Source: an uncultured Megasphaera sp.
GTDB taxonomy: Bacteria > Bacillota > Negativicutes > Veillonellales > Megasphaeraceae
Assembly: GCA_934193515.1 (NCBI GenBank)
Contig: CAKPVJ010000017.1
Span: 1 to 40,277, forward strand
Direction of reading: 5' to 3'
DNA length: 40,277 nt
In this document: piece by piece, positions 15,887-23,096 of the stretch
Numbering within the stretch: position 1 is the first letter of the stretch
Layout: each line of letters begins with the position of its first letter
Notes under the pieces: model-generated
What the model was told of the DNA's origin: nothing
What the model saw: the letters and a program-made list of their open reading frames with translations, nothing else
The model's database searches: none
Made by a program: the position numbers and the translations under genes

Positions 15887-16897
15887 TTAGAATTTTCCTG
15901 CTTTAGCTGCACCTTCTACAGCAACAGCTACAGCTACGGATGCGCCAACCATTGGGTTGTTGCCCATGCCGAGGAAGCCCATCATTTCTACGTGTGCCGG
16001 TACGGAAGAAGAACCTGCAAACTGTGCGTCAGAATGCATGCGGCCCATGGTATCGGTCATGCCATAAGAAGCCGGGCCTGCTGCCATGTTGTCCGGATGA
16101 AGTGTACGGCCTGTGCCGCCGCCGGATGCTACGGAGAAGTATTTCTTGCCCATTTCTACACATTCTTTTTTGTATGTGCCGGCAACCGGATGCTGGAAAC
16201 GCGTCGGGTTGGTAGAGTTGCCCGTAATGGAAACGTCTACGCCTTCATGATGCATGATGGCTACACCTTCACGAACATCGTCAGCGCCGAAGCAGCGAAC
16301 AGCTGCACGTTCCGTCTTGGAGTACGGAATTTCACGAACGATATGAAGTTCGCCTGTTTTATAGTCAAACTGTGTCTGTACATATGTAAAGCCGTTGATA
16401 CGGGAAATAATCTGAGCCGCATCTTTGCCAAGGCCGTTGAGGATAACGCGAAGCGGTACTTTACGTGCTTTGTTGGCATTGCGGACAATACCGATAGCAC
16501 CTTCTGCAGCAGCAAAGGATTCGTGGCCTGCCAAGAAGCAGAAACAGCTTGTTTCATCCTGAAGCAGCATAGCTGCCAGGTTGCCGTGGCCGCGGCCGAC
16601 TTTGCGGTCTTCTGCAACGGAACCGGGGATGCAGAATGCCTGCAGACCTTCGCCGATTGCTTTAGCTGCTTCTACAGCTGTACGCGCATTTTTCTTGATC
16701 GCAATGGCTGCGCCTACTGTATATGCCCAGCCTGCATTTTCAAAAGCGATAGGCTGTACATCTTTTACAATTTTATATGGATCCAGGCCGGCTGCGGCGC
16801 AAATATCGCGGCATTCTTCTACGCTGCCGATGCCGTATTCTTTCAGCACGCCAAGGATTTTATCTATTCTTCTGTCATAGCTTTCAAATAATTCCAT
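15887..16897 (-). CDS. GGGtGRT protein (function unknown)
   Basis: A 336-residue protein of the family named for its GGGTGRT motif, seen here in VASGGGTGRTLHPDNMAAGP. It is soluble, with no signal peptide or membrane segments. Other conserved parts include MELFESYDRRIDKILGVLKE, CFCFLAGHESFAAAEGAIG, VSITGNSTNPTRFQHPVAGT and the glycine/alanine-rich end MGFLGMGNNPMVGASVAVAV. The biochemical role is unknown. It lies 12 bases after the NifU-like gene, whose Fe-S scaffold character suggests a linked job in cofactor assembly or storage; this pairing recurs in anaerobes. Its ribosome binding site GGAGGAG overlaps the end region of the preceding gene, which fits translational coupling. The hydrophobic Ala/Val/Gly stretch at the end is short and may be buried, not membrane-spanning. 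Confidence 0.88.
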   Translation of the reverse strand: MELFESYDRRIDKILGVLKEYGIGSVEECRDICAAAGLDPYKIVKDVQPIAFENAGWAYTVGAAIAIKKNARTAVEAAKAIGEGLQAFCIPGSVAEDRKVGRGHGNLAAMLLQDETSCFCFLAGHESFAAAEGAIGIVRNANKARKVPLRVILNGLGKDAAQIISRINGFTYVQTQFDYKTGELHIVREIPYSKTERAAVRCFGADDVREGVAIMHHEGVDVSITGNSTNPTRFQHPVAGTYKKECVEMGKKYFSVASGGGTGRTLHPDNMAAGPASYGMTDTMGRMHSDAQFAGSSSVPAHVEMMGFLGMGNNPMVGASVAVAVAVEGAAKAGKF

Positions 16898-16909
16898 GGT
16901 TTTCTCCTC

Positions 16910-17602
16910 CTATTGCTGTCTTGGGTCAATATATGAATCTGCTTCATCAAAGCGGCCGTAATGACCTTTAGCGTCTTCCATCGCTTTAGCCGGTTCTACG
17001 CCTTTTTTAATGGCTTCCATCATTTTGCCAAGGTGAATGAATTCATAGCCGATAACCTGTTTTTCTTCATCAAGAGCCATGCGTGTAACATAGCCTTCTG
17101 TCATTTCCAAATACCGGGTGCCTTTGGCTTTAGTGCCAAACATAGTACCTGTCTGGCTGCGAAGGCCTTTGCCGAGGTCGTCCAAGCTGGCGCCAATCGG
17201 TAAGCCGCCTTCGGAGAAAGCCGTCTGTGTACGGCCGTATACGATTTGGAGGAATAATTGACGCATAGCTACATTAATGGCATCACAGACCAAGTCTGTA
17301 TTGAGCGCTTCAAGCAGCGTTTTGCCGGGCAGGATTTCAGATGCCATAGCAGCAGAATGGGTCATGCCGGAGCAGCCAATCGTTTCTACCAATGCTTCTT
17401 CAATGATGCCGTCTTTTACATTCAGCGTCAGTTTGCAGGCGCCCTGCTGCGGTGCACACCAGCCAATACCGTGTGTCAAACCGCTTACATCTTTAATTTC
17501 TTTGACCTGTACCCAATTGCCTTCTTCCGGAATCGGTGCCGGTCCATGATATGCACCCTTAGCAACAGGACACATATTCTTAACTTCTGTTGAATATAAC
17601 AT
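16910..17602 (-). CDS. NifU/IscU-like iron-sulfur cluster scaffold protein
   Basis: A 230-residue protein with an IscU-like core. Cysteines are at 11 (MCPVAKGAYHG), 49 and 56 (GIGWCAPQQGACKLTL), 77 (VETIGCSGMTHSAA, matching the GCG-x-A-x-A-S loop of IscU) and 106 (DLVCDAINVAMRQL). These would hold a labile Fe-S cluster. The C-terminal 100 residues (FGTKAKGTRYLEMTEGYVTR onward) are not part of classic IscU and mark the subgroup linked to GGGtGRT proteins. No cysteine desulfurase is beside it, so sulfur must come from elsewhere if it is a scaffold. The ATG at 17602 follows AAAGGGTGA. It is the first gene of a two-gene unit with GGGtGRT, downstream of lysR. Confidence 0.88.
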   Translation of the reverse strand: MLYSTEVKNMCPVAKGAYHGPAPIPEEGNWVQVKEIKDVSGLTHGIGWCAPQQGACKLTLNVKDGIIEEALVETIGCSGMTHSAAMASEILPGKTLLEALNTDLVCDAINVAMRQLFLQIVYGRTQTAFSEGGLPIGASLDDLGKGLRSQTGTMFGTKAKGTRYLEMTEGYVTRMALDEEKQVIGYEFIHLGKMMEAIKKGVEPAKAMEDAKGHYGRFDEADSYIDPRQQ

Positions 17603-17657
17603 GATGTTTCACCCTTTCAGAAAAATATATAAATTCTCAGCGCAGCACGTTGTCCCG

Positions 17658-18533
17658 TCAGCCTTTCAATTGTTCATATACTTGTCTGAACAACGCACTA
17701 TAAATGCTGCCCTTGCGCCATAAAAAAGTAAATGCATGCGTCACCGAAAAATCACGAATAAAAATTTGCCGCAAAATACCTGCTGACACTTCGTTTCGTA
17801 CTGATTTTTCATATAGAAAGGCAATGCCGCAGTTTCGGCAAGCCAATCCTTTGACAGCCTGCGGGCTGCCTACTTCATGCCGATAGGAAAAATCTTCTAC
17901 AGAAAGGCCATGCTCTGCCAGACTGCGTTCCAGCAACTCTCTTGCACCGGCGCTTTTTTCCCGCACAATGATACGCTGCTGCTGCAACTCTGTCAGCGAC
18001 ATGACCGACGGCGCATCATACGCGGCACCACATACAGCAATTAGAGGTTCATTGGAAAACAGCAGCGTTTCATACAGCCCCTGCTCAAAAAAGCCTTCTA
18101 CCATAGCAAAATCAATACTTCCTTCATCAACCGCCTTCAGCAGCTCGTCCGTATCAGCGATTTTCATGCGTATATTGACGGCTTTATTCGCATGCAGATA
18201 ATCTGCCAGCTTGTCAATAATCTCAAATTCACCAATTGTATGGGTTGCGCCAAAAATGAGCGACGTATCACTTTGCTGCAAATCATGCAGCCGCTGTTTG
18301 AGCATGACATTGTCATGACTAATCGTAGTTGCCGCATTCAGCAGAATTTGTCCCGCCTGGGTCAGTTCCAGCCGTTTTCCCGTATACGTAAACAGTTTTA
18401 TCTGAAACTCTTTTTCCAAATAGCGAATATGCTGTGATACTGCCGGCTGTGTAATCCGCAGTTCCGCAGCGGCTTTTGTGTAGTTCATGTGTCGGCAAAC
18501 GCATAGAAATGTATGGATACGAAAATCTAACAT
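17658..18533 (-). CDS. LysR-family transcriptional regulator
   Basis: A 291-residue LTTR. The N-terminal winged HTH shows FRIHTFLCVCRHMNYTKAAA, LRITQPAVSQHIRYLEKEFQ and LFTYTGKRLELTQAGQILL; the C-terminal periplasmic-binding-like effector domain begins at about residue 90 (TSLIFGATHTIGEFEI) and contains DELLKAVDEGSIDFAMVEG. I start at 18533 (MLDFRIHTF), with GGAAAGGA about 9 bases upstream, consistent with LTTR alignments. It lies 55 bases upstream of the NifU-like gene on the same strand with no terminator between, so it may regulate or be co-transcribed with that pair. The inducer is unknown. A perfect inverted repeat about 80 bases upstream is a candidate operator. Confidence 0.92.
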   Translation of the reverse strand: MLDFRIHTFLCVCRHMNYTKAAAELRITQPAVSQHIRYLEKEFQIKLFTYTGKRLELTQAGQILLNAATTISHDNVMLKQRLHDLQQSDTSLIFGATHTIGEFEIIDKLADYLHANKAVNIRMKIADTDELLKAVDEGSIDFAMVEGFFEQGLYETLLFSNEPLIAVCGAAYDAPSVMSLTELQQQRIIVREKSAGARELLERSLAEHGLSVEDFSYRHEVGSPQAVKGLACRNCGIAFLYEKSVRNEVSAGILRQIFIRDFSVTHAFTFLWRKGSIYSALFRQVYEQLKG

Positions 18534-18609
18534 ATGAACCAATCCTTTCCCCAATACACACGATGGTCATCAAGAACTTTATTCAACAGTCTTTAGGATT
18601 TACGTTTTC

Positions 18610-18626
18610 CATAAAAACATTTTATG
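18610..18626. promoter_or_regulatory. Candidate LysR operator (perfect inverted repeat)
   Basis: CATAAAA-ACA-TTTTATG, a perfect 7-bp inverted repeat with a 3-base spacer, contains a T-N11-A arrangement as LTTR boxes do. It is centred about 85 bases upstream of the lysR start, a usual autoregulatory position. Confidence 0.45.
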
Positions 18627-18840
18627 ATATTTCCATCAATTCCGCAAGGCTTCCCCCTATCAAATAACCGCTTAATCGGGACTAATACGTTCCCACACGG
18701 TCGTTTTTGATACCGCCTCGCTTTGTTATTTCATTATGCCGTGTAAATAGCTGTTTTACAATTCTTATTTAGAATGCTTTTTTGTGTTATGCAACAGTTC
18801 TCATACAATTTATATACAATTATATCTCATCACGTTTCCC

Positions 18841-18873
18841 CTTTCTCTTACTTATACCTTTCTCTTACTTATA
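18841..18873 (+). repeat. Tandem 16-bp direct repeat at the -35 region of the exported protein gene
   Basis: CTTTCTCTTACTTATA occurs at 18841-18856 and again, identical, at 18858-18873, a 17-bp period. It sits immediately before TGATATAAT (18874-18882), replacing a recognisable -35 box, so it may be an activator or repressor site. Confidence 0.85.
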
Positions 18874-18882
18874 TGATATAAT
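18874..18882 (+). promoter_or_regulatory. Extended -10 promoter element of the exported protein gene
   Basis: TGATATAAT is an extended -10 (TGnTATAAT), 45 bases before the start codon; no good -35 is seen at the normal distance. Confidence 0.6.
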
Positions 18883-18926
18883 AAATACATCACCATTTAG
18901 ATTGTTATAAAAGGAGGTTTTCTCTT

Positions 18927-19400
18927 ATGAAAAAAATTATTTCGCTGCTGGCAATGCTGTGTCTATTCTTACTTACATCCACCTCTGTATTTGCCATGGA
19001 CTCGGATACCCTGCTCAATAATCCATTCCGCTATCGTGTCCTCAGCACACAGCCTGACGGTATCGTTTACGTTGATATGGATTCTATTCAGGGGCTGCAG
19101 ACGATGGATTTCCCCAGCAGTCTCGAAACGCTTTCCTGCACGCTGTATGTCGAAAAATACAGCAATACCTTAGATGCCATGGCTATTCAGCGCAACAAGA
19201 CGATTCATCAAATCAATGAATACACGGCTGATTTCCATGCCGATAAAGTAAAAGGTGCCTATACGGTATCGACCAAGCTGACCAACGTTTACACGGCCCA
19301 AGGAAAACCGTATGAAGTCAAAGTAGATACGTTCCAGTTTACCCGCGTCAAAGACACCTTCATCAACTTGTATCGCCTGAGCGGCCTGCCCAAAGGCTGA
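18927..19400 (+). CDS. Small exported protein of unknown function
   Basis: A 157-residue protein with a textbook signal peptide (MKKIISLLAMLCLFLLTSTS, cleavage after VFA). The mature 130 residues are predicted mostly beta: FRYRVLSTQPDGIVYVDMDSIQ, LETLSCTLYVEKYSNT, INEYTADFHADKVKGAYTVS and VKVDTFQFTRV. The YVDMDSI plus later Y-E-V-K strand layout recalls small surface or periplasmic proteins common in Veillonellaceae, but I do not recognise a named family. There is no lipobox cysteine after the signal. AAAGGAGG precedes the start, and the gene ends in a terminator, so it is monocistronic. The direct repeat at its promoter suggests regulated expression. Confidence 0.8.
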   Translation: MKKIISLLAMLCLFLLTSTSVFAMDSDTLLNNPFRYRVLSTQPDGIVYVDMDSIQGLQTMDFPSSLETLSCTLYVEKYSNTLDAMAIQRNKTIHQINEYTADFHADKVKGAYTVSTKLTNVYTAQGKPYEVKVDTFQFTRVKDTFINLYRLSGLPKG

Positions 19401-19411
19401 TGCAGCGCTAT

Positions 19412-19460
19412 AGAGACTTGCAGCAATCTGTACAAAAAAGTTGCAGGTCTCTTTTTTTTT
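19412..19460 (+). terminator. Terminator after the small exported protein gene
   Basis: AGAGAC (19412-19417) plus TGCA pair with TGCA and GTCTCT (19447-19452), followed by eight or more Ts. A weak promoter (TTGCAG at 19441, TATGAT at 19465) for the next operon overlaps its 3' arm. Confidence 0.8.
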
Positions 19461-19500
19461 GTAGTATGATAAGTTTATATAACGAAAGAAGGAATCAAGC

Positions 19501-20298
19501 ATGGATACAGCCAAATACCTCAAAATGATAAAAAACAACCCCTATGTCATCGAGCGCATAGAAAATCCTACGGAAGAAATGAACCTGCTGGCCGTGCAGA
19601 CTAATGGATTGGCACTGCAGTACATCCCGCACCCTTCTAAAGCCGTGCAGGAAGCTGCCATCGCCAACACGCCGCGGGCCATTCAGTTTTTGGAAACTCC
19701 TGAAGAAACGCTGCTGCTACAGGCCGTACAGCATGGCTGGAACAATCTGGCCTATATTAAACACCCTTCGGAAGCCTTGATTCAAGCAGCACTGCAGCAG
19801 TCCGGCTGGGCAATCAAATACATAGAACATCCTTCGGAAGCGCTGCAGCTCCAAGCCGTCCAAAAAAACTATGATGCCGTACAGTACATCAAAGAACCGA
19901 GCCCGGCCGTGCAGAGAGCCGCTGTAGAAGCCAATTATGAAGCCCTGCGGTACATCCCAAATCCGGATTATGAAGCCGTCTGCCTGGCTGTCAAACAGAC
20001 AGAAAAAGCCGTACGCCTCGTAGCAACGGTAACAAAAGAACAGTTTCTTCATTTTATCCAGCTCAACATACTCGTGTTGAAATACGTCCCCAAAGACATC
20101 GCAATCCCCAAAGACGAATTGGTAGGCGTCCTAAAAAATGTTCTTTCACAAGATGACGTCGATGAAGCGTATGTCCGCAATTTCATCAACTGTCCGATGG
20201 ATGCCTTGTCGCCGCTGGAAAAAGTACTGCTCGTTGATGCTTGCGGCAGCAAAAAAGCCAAACGAATTACCGTAGATGAAAAATTAACCATTCAGTAA
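19501..20298 (+). CDS. 22-residue tandem-repeat protein (DUF4116-like), first gene of a MoxR/VWA operon
   Basis: A 265-residue soluble protein built of seven consecutive 22-residue units (about residues 22-175), each of the form xP-S/E-x-A-L-x-x-x-A-V-x-x-N-x-x-A-I-x-Y-I, for example HPSEALQLQAVQKNYDAVQY and EPSPAVQRAAVEANYEALRY. Each unit probably makes a helical hairpin, giving a solenoid for protein binding, like DUF4116 repeats. The tail (FINCPMDALSPLEKVLLVDA) is not repeated. AAGAAGGAA precedes the ATG. The moxR gene follows after 11 bases and the VWA gene overlaps it, so the repeat protein is likely a partner, adaptor or substrate-recognition part of that ATPase machine. No enzymatic motif is visible. 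Confidence 0.85.
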   Translation: MDTAKYLKMIKNNPYVIERIENPTEEMNLLAVQTNGLALQYIPHPSKAVQEAAIANTPRAIQFLETPEETLLLQAVQHGWNNLAYIKHPSEALIQAALQQSGWAIKYIEHPSEALQLQAVQKNYDAVQYIKEPSPAVQRAAVEANYEALRYIPNPDYEAVCLAVKQTEKAVRLVATVTKEQFLHFIQLNILVLKYVPKDIAIPKDELVGVLKNVLSQDDVDEAYVRNFINCPMDALSPLEKVLLVDACGSKKAKRITVDEKLTIQ

Positions 20299-20309
20299 GG
20301 AGCCTTATC

Positions 20310-21422
20310 ATGAATTTTATCGATACATTACACAGCGCAGAACTCGTTTTGAAAGCAGGTTCTGTGCCGCTTCTTGTCGGGGAAACCGGCATCGGCAAAA
20401 CCTCTCTGGCCAAAGACATTGCCAAAAAAAATCACTGGAGCCTTATCGGCATCGACGGCAACCTCCTCAAAGAAGGGGAAATCGGCGGCCTGCCCACCAT
20501 CGAAACCTATCGCCGCACGGATGCATCCGGCAATCCTGTCGAAGAAAAAACGACGATCTATGCCGTACACCACAAGCTGCGTGCCATTGATGCCGAAATC
20601 GCCAAAGGGAATACAGTTCTCCTTTTTATCGATGAAATCAACCGCTGCGAGCATGCCGTGCAGCAGGAACTCATGAACCTCATCCTCAACCGGGAAATCA
20701 ACGGTTATGTGCTGCCCCAAAACGTACACATTCTAGCAGCCATGAACCCTGCTGATTCCTACGACTACGAAGCCGTCGAAATGGATGCCGCCCAAGAAAA
20801 CCGTTTTGTCTGGCTGTATATGGAAGCAGACTATCTGCAGTGGCTGGACTGGGCCAGTGAAGCCGGCATTGCGCCCAAAGTTATGGAATTTATTTCTACC
20901 TTCCCGGACTATTTGGATAAGCACAATGAAGATGACATCAATGCCACACCGCGAAGCTATGAACGCATTTCCGATATTTACAAGCTCTACGAACAGCATC
21001 CTGTTTCTAAAACGGTCTTTTTCAACGTCATCCGCGGCAACGTCGGCAAGCTGATTGCAGAAGAATTCGTCAACTTCGCAGCCTCTGACACACAGCCGCT
21101 CATCGCCTATGCAGATGTTTTTACTGCCGCACCGCTGGCTGACAGCCTGACGCAGCGAGTAGCTTCCGAAAGCCATACGCGACTCTATTTGGCAGCCAAA
21201 AATATCTTAAAGCAGCTGGATATGGCATTTCAAAAAGAAGAACTGCCTGACGAACAAGCCGCTATTACCCGCTTCATGGAATTTCTCGCCTTGTATCCGG
21301 TCGATTTGCGCATCGGTATCATGAAGGACATGAAAGCCAACAATGCGCATGTCTACGCCAAGGCACTCGATAATGACCACTTTATCGACGCATACTTTCA
21401 GGCCTTTCGGCATATCGGGTGA
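20310..21422 (+). CDS. MoxR-type AAA+ ATPase
   Basis: A 370-residue AAA+ protein of the MoxR/RavA clade, which works as a chaperone ring to remodel or activate partners with VWA domains. Walker A is VGETGIGKTSLAKDIA (about residues 23-38), Walker B LLFIDEINR, the sensor region AAMNPADS and the arginine-finger region ENRFVWLYME. The insertion GNLLKEGEIGGLPTIE matches the substrate-pore loop of the clade. The C-terminal lid has INATPRSYERISDIYKLYEQ. It starts 11 bases after the repeat-protein gene, with AAGGAG just upstream, and its stop overlaps the start of the VWA gene. The paired VWA protein is the probable target of its remodelling activity. Confidence 0.93.
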   Translation: MNFIDTLHSAELVLKAGSVPLLVGETGIGKTSLAKDIAKKNHWSLIGIDGNLLKEGEIGGLPTIETYRRTDASGNPVEEKTTIYAVHHKLRAIDAEIAKGNTVLLFIDEINRCEHAVQQELMNLILNREINGYVLPQNVHILAAMNPADSYDYEAVEMDAAQENRFVWLYMEADYLQWLDWASEAGIAPKVMEFISTFPDYLDKHNEDDINATPRSYERISDIYKLYEQHPVSKTVFFNVIRGNVGKLIAEEFVNFAASDTQPLIAYADVFTAAPLADSLTQRVASESHTRLYLAAKNILKQLDMAFQKEELPDEQAAITRFMEFLALYPVDLRIGIMKDMKANNAHVYAKALDNDHFIDAYFQAFRHIG

Positions 21423-22831
21423 TGCCTATGGACACGAATCTTACGGTACAGGCCAACCTGCTGTACCAGCAGGCTTCCATCCTTGCTGATGAACTGCGCA
21501 AAAAGCAAAACAGCCATCAAAAAGCCGTCATTCCTGCCGATTTTCGGACGGACTTCTTCGCCTTTGTCGATACACTTAACCTCAGCCTCATGGAAGACAA
21601 AGACAACTTTTTTGGCTACTTTCTTTTTCAAATGGGCAAAGAAATTCGTTTTGATTTAGCTGATGCGACAGGTGTCAATTTCAAAAAAACACAGTACATC
21701 CTGTATTTCAATCCGCTTATTTTCCTGCCGCTTTCCAAAGAACAGATGGAAAGCTCTATCAAACACCAAATTCTCCATGTCGTGTCCATGCACCTGGTAC
21801 GCGCCAAAGAGCTGAAAAACAGCTACAGCCGCCTTGCCATGAACCTGGCTATGGACGTTGTCGTCAACACGTATCTGGAGCATCTGCCGCCTTTTTCTAC
21901 GACGTTGGAATGGGTCAATATGAACTATTCCCTGCTCTTGGCGCCTTTTGAATCTTTCGAATATTATGTGGAAAAAATCCAGACGGCACTGGATTTGCGT
22001 ACAGACAAAACAGATAGGCCGGATGACGGAAATACCAAAGACGAAACAGTCAGCACATCGTATCAAATCGGAAAGACACATGACATTTGGGACGAATCCG
22101 AAATGATTGATTCCCAGTCTCTGCAGAAATTCACGGCCAAATACATCGATGCGGCACATAAAGGAAAGCTCTCCAACTACCTGGAAAGCATGCTTGCCTC
22201 GCTGAAAGAAACGGACAATGACTTGCCCTGGCACTGGTATCTCAAAAAGCTGGTCGGCTCCGTAGCCAACCGCATGAAAAAAACGACGATGCGCCGCAAT
22301 CGGCGGCAGCCCCTGCGGCTCGACCTGCCTGGCGAACTGCGCTCCTATACAGCCAAGCTGTACATTGCCCTAGACATCAGCGGCAGCATCAGCGACGACG
22401 AATTCAAGCAGGCTATGCAGGAAGTACTGCACGTCGTCCGGCAGTATAAACATGAAATCACCATCATCGAATGTGACGATGAAATCCGCCGCACCTACGC
22501 AGTACGCTCCCTGGAAGATGTCAAAAGCCGCCTCGACGTCCGTGGCGGCACAGCCTATTCGCCTGTCTTTGAATACGCCAACGGCAAACGCATCGACCTA
22601 CTCGTCTATTTCACAGACGGCAAAGGTGAAGAACGTCTCCATTGTAAACCCCAGGGCTATAAAGTTCTCTGGGTACTTTCCGGCAAAAGCGATGTCTTAT
22701 CTGTAAAGCATCCCTACGGCCTAGTCAAAAAGCTGAAAGCCGTCAAAGAATACGACCCCAATCTGGACTTCGATGACGTAGAAAAAGGCGGTTTTTCGAT
22801 GAACAACCAAGAAGGCATTAGTATGCCTTAA
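21422..22831 (+). CDS. VWA-like protein with degenerate metallopeptidase-like domain (DUF2201 type)
   Basis: A 469-residue partner of the MoxR ATPase. The N-terminal half resembles the putative metallopeptidase domain of the DUF2201/VWA-like group: NFKKTQYILYFNPLIFLPLS, then IKHQILHVVSMHLVRA (from about residue 113) and AMNLAMDVVVNTYL. The usual zinc motif HExLHxxxxH reads HQILHVVSMH: the two motif His and the distal His remain, but the catalytic Glu is Gln. The C-terminal VWA domain has an intact MIDAS: DISGS (D318), RGGTAYSP and YFTDGKG. It likely binds a metal-dependent ligand or target. The start is ATG in a TGATG overlap with moxR; the ATG at 21428 fits the GGGTGA site equally well, and GTG at 21419 is possible. 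Confidence 0.88.
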   Translation: MPMDTNLTVQANLLYQQASILADELRKKQNSHQKAVIPADFRTDFFAFVDTLNLSLMEDKDNFFGYFLFQMGKEIRFDLADATGVNFKKTQYILYFNPLIFLPLSKEQMESSIKHQILHVVSMHLVRAKELKNSYSRLAMNLAMDVVVNTYLEHLPPFSTTLEWVNMNYSLLLAPFESFEYYVEKIQTALDLRTDKTDRPDDGNTKDETVSTSYQIGKTHDIWDESEMIDSQSLQKFTAKYIDAAHKGKLSNYLESMLASLKETDNDLPWHWYLKKLVGSVANRMKKTTMRRNRRQPLRLDLPGELRSYTAKLYIALDISGSISDDEFKQAMQEVLHVVRQYKHEITIIECDDEIRRTYAVRSLEDVKSRLDVRGGTAYSPVFEYANGKRIDLLVYFTDGKGEERLHCKPQGYKVLWVLSGKSDVLSVKHPYGLVKKLKAVKEYDPNLDFDDVEKGGFSMNNQEGISMP

Positions 22832-22865
22832 ATTTAATTTTATATTTATGTTATATGCATAACAT

Positions 22866-22904
22866 CTCCGCTTTGTCTTTTCTAAGGATAAAGCGGATTT
22901 TTTT
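22866..22904 (+). terminator. Terminator of the repeat protein/MoxR/VWA operon
   Basis: TCCGCTTT (from about 22867) pairs with AAAGCGGA (22890-22897), and a T run follows. Confidence 0.8.
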
Positions 22905-22986
22905 GGCCTTTTCTAAAAATAATTTTAATTTTTTTATGTATATGTAAGTTTTTCGCGATTTTGTTAATATTTTCATTTGAAAACGG

Positions 22987-23016
22987 TTGACTATAAATCC
23001 TCTTTAATGGTATGAT
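22987..23016 (+). promoter_or_regulatory. Promoter of the intact membrane transporter gene
   Basis: TTGACT (22987-22992) and TATGAT (23011-23016) are 18 bases apart, about 80 bases upstream of the start. Confidence 0.7.
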
Positions 23017-23096
23017 TTCTTCATTAGCAGATAAGGAAATACTTTATTTATTTTTCTGTCTGTCTATTATTCTTTATGGAAGAAGGTTGGTTCCTT

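Larger units (their letters stand above)
18534..18926. other. 393-base intergenic region between lysR and the small exported protein gene
   Basis: No gene is supported. It holds the inverted repeat at 18610-18626, a tandem direct repeat at 18841-18873, an extended -10 at 18874-18882, and the ribosome binding site AAAGGAGG just before 18927. The rest is AT-rich with no recognisable RNA. Confidence 0.6.

Noticed and set aside
15860..16891. A 343-residue plus-strand frame opposite the GGGtGRT gene.
   Set aside because: It is rich in Cys and Phe with no domain pattern, and lies fully antisense to a recognised, conserved gene with a good ribosome site.
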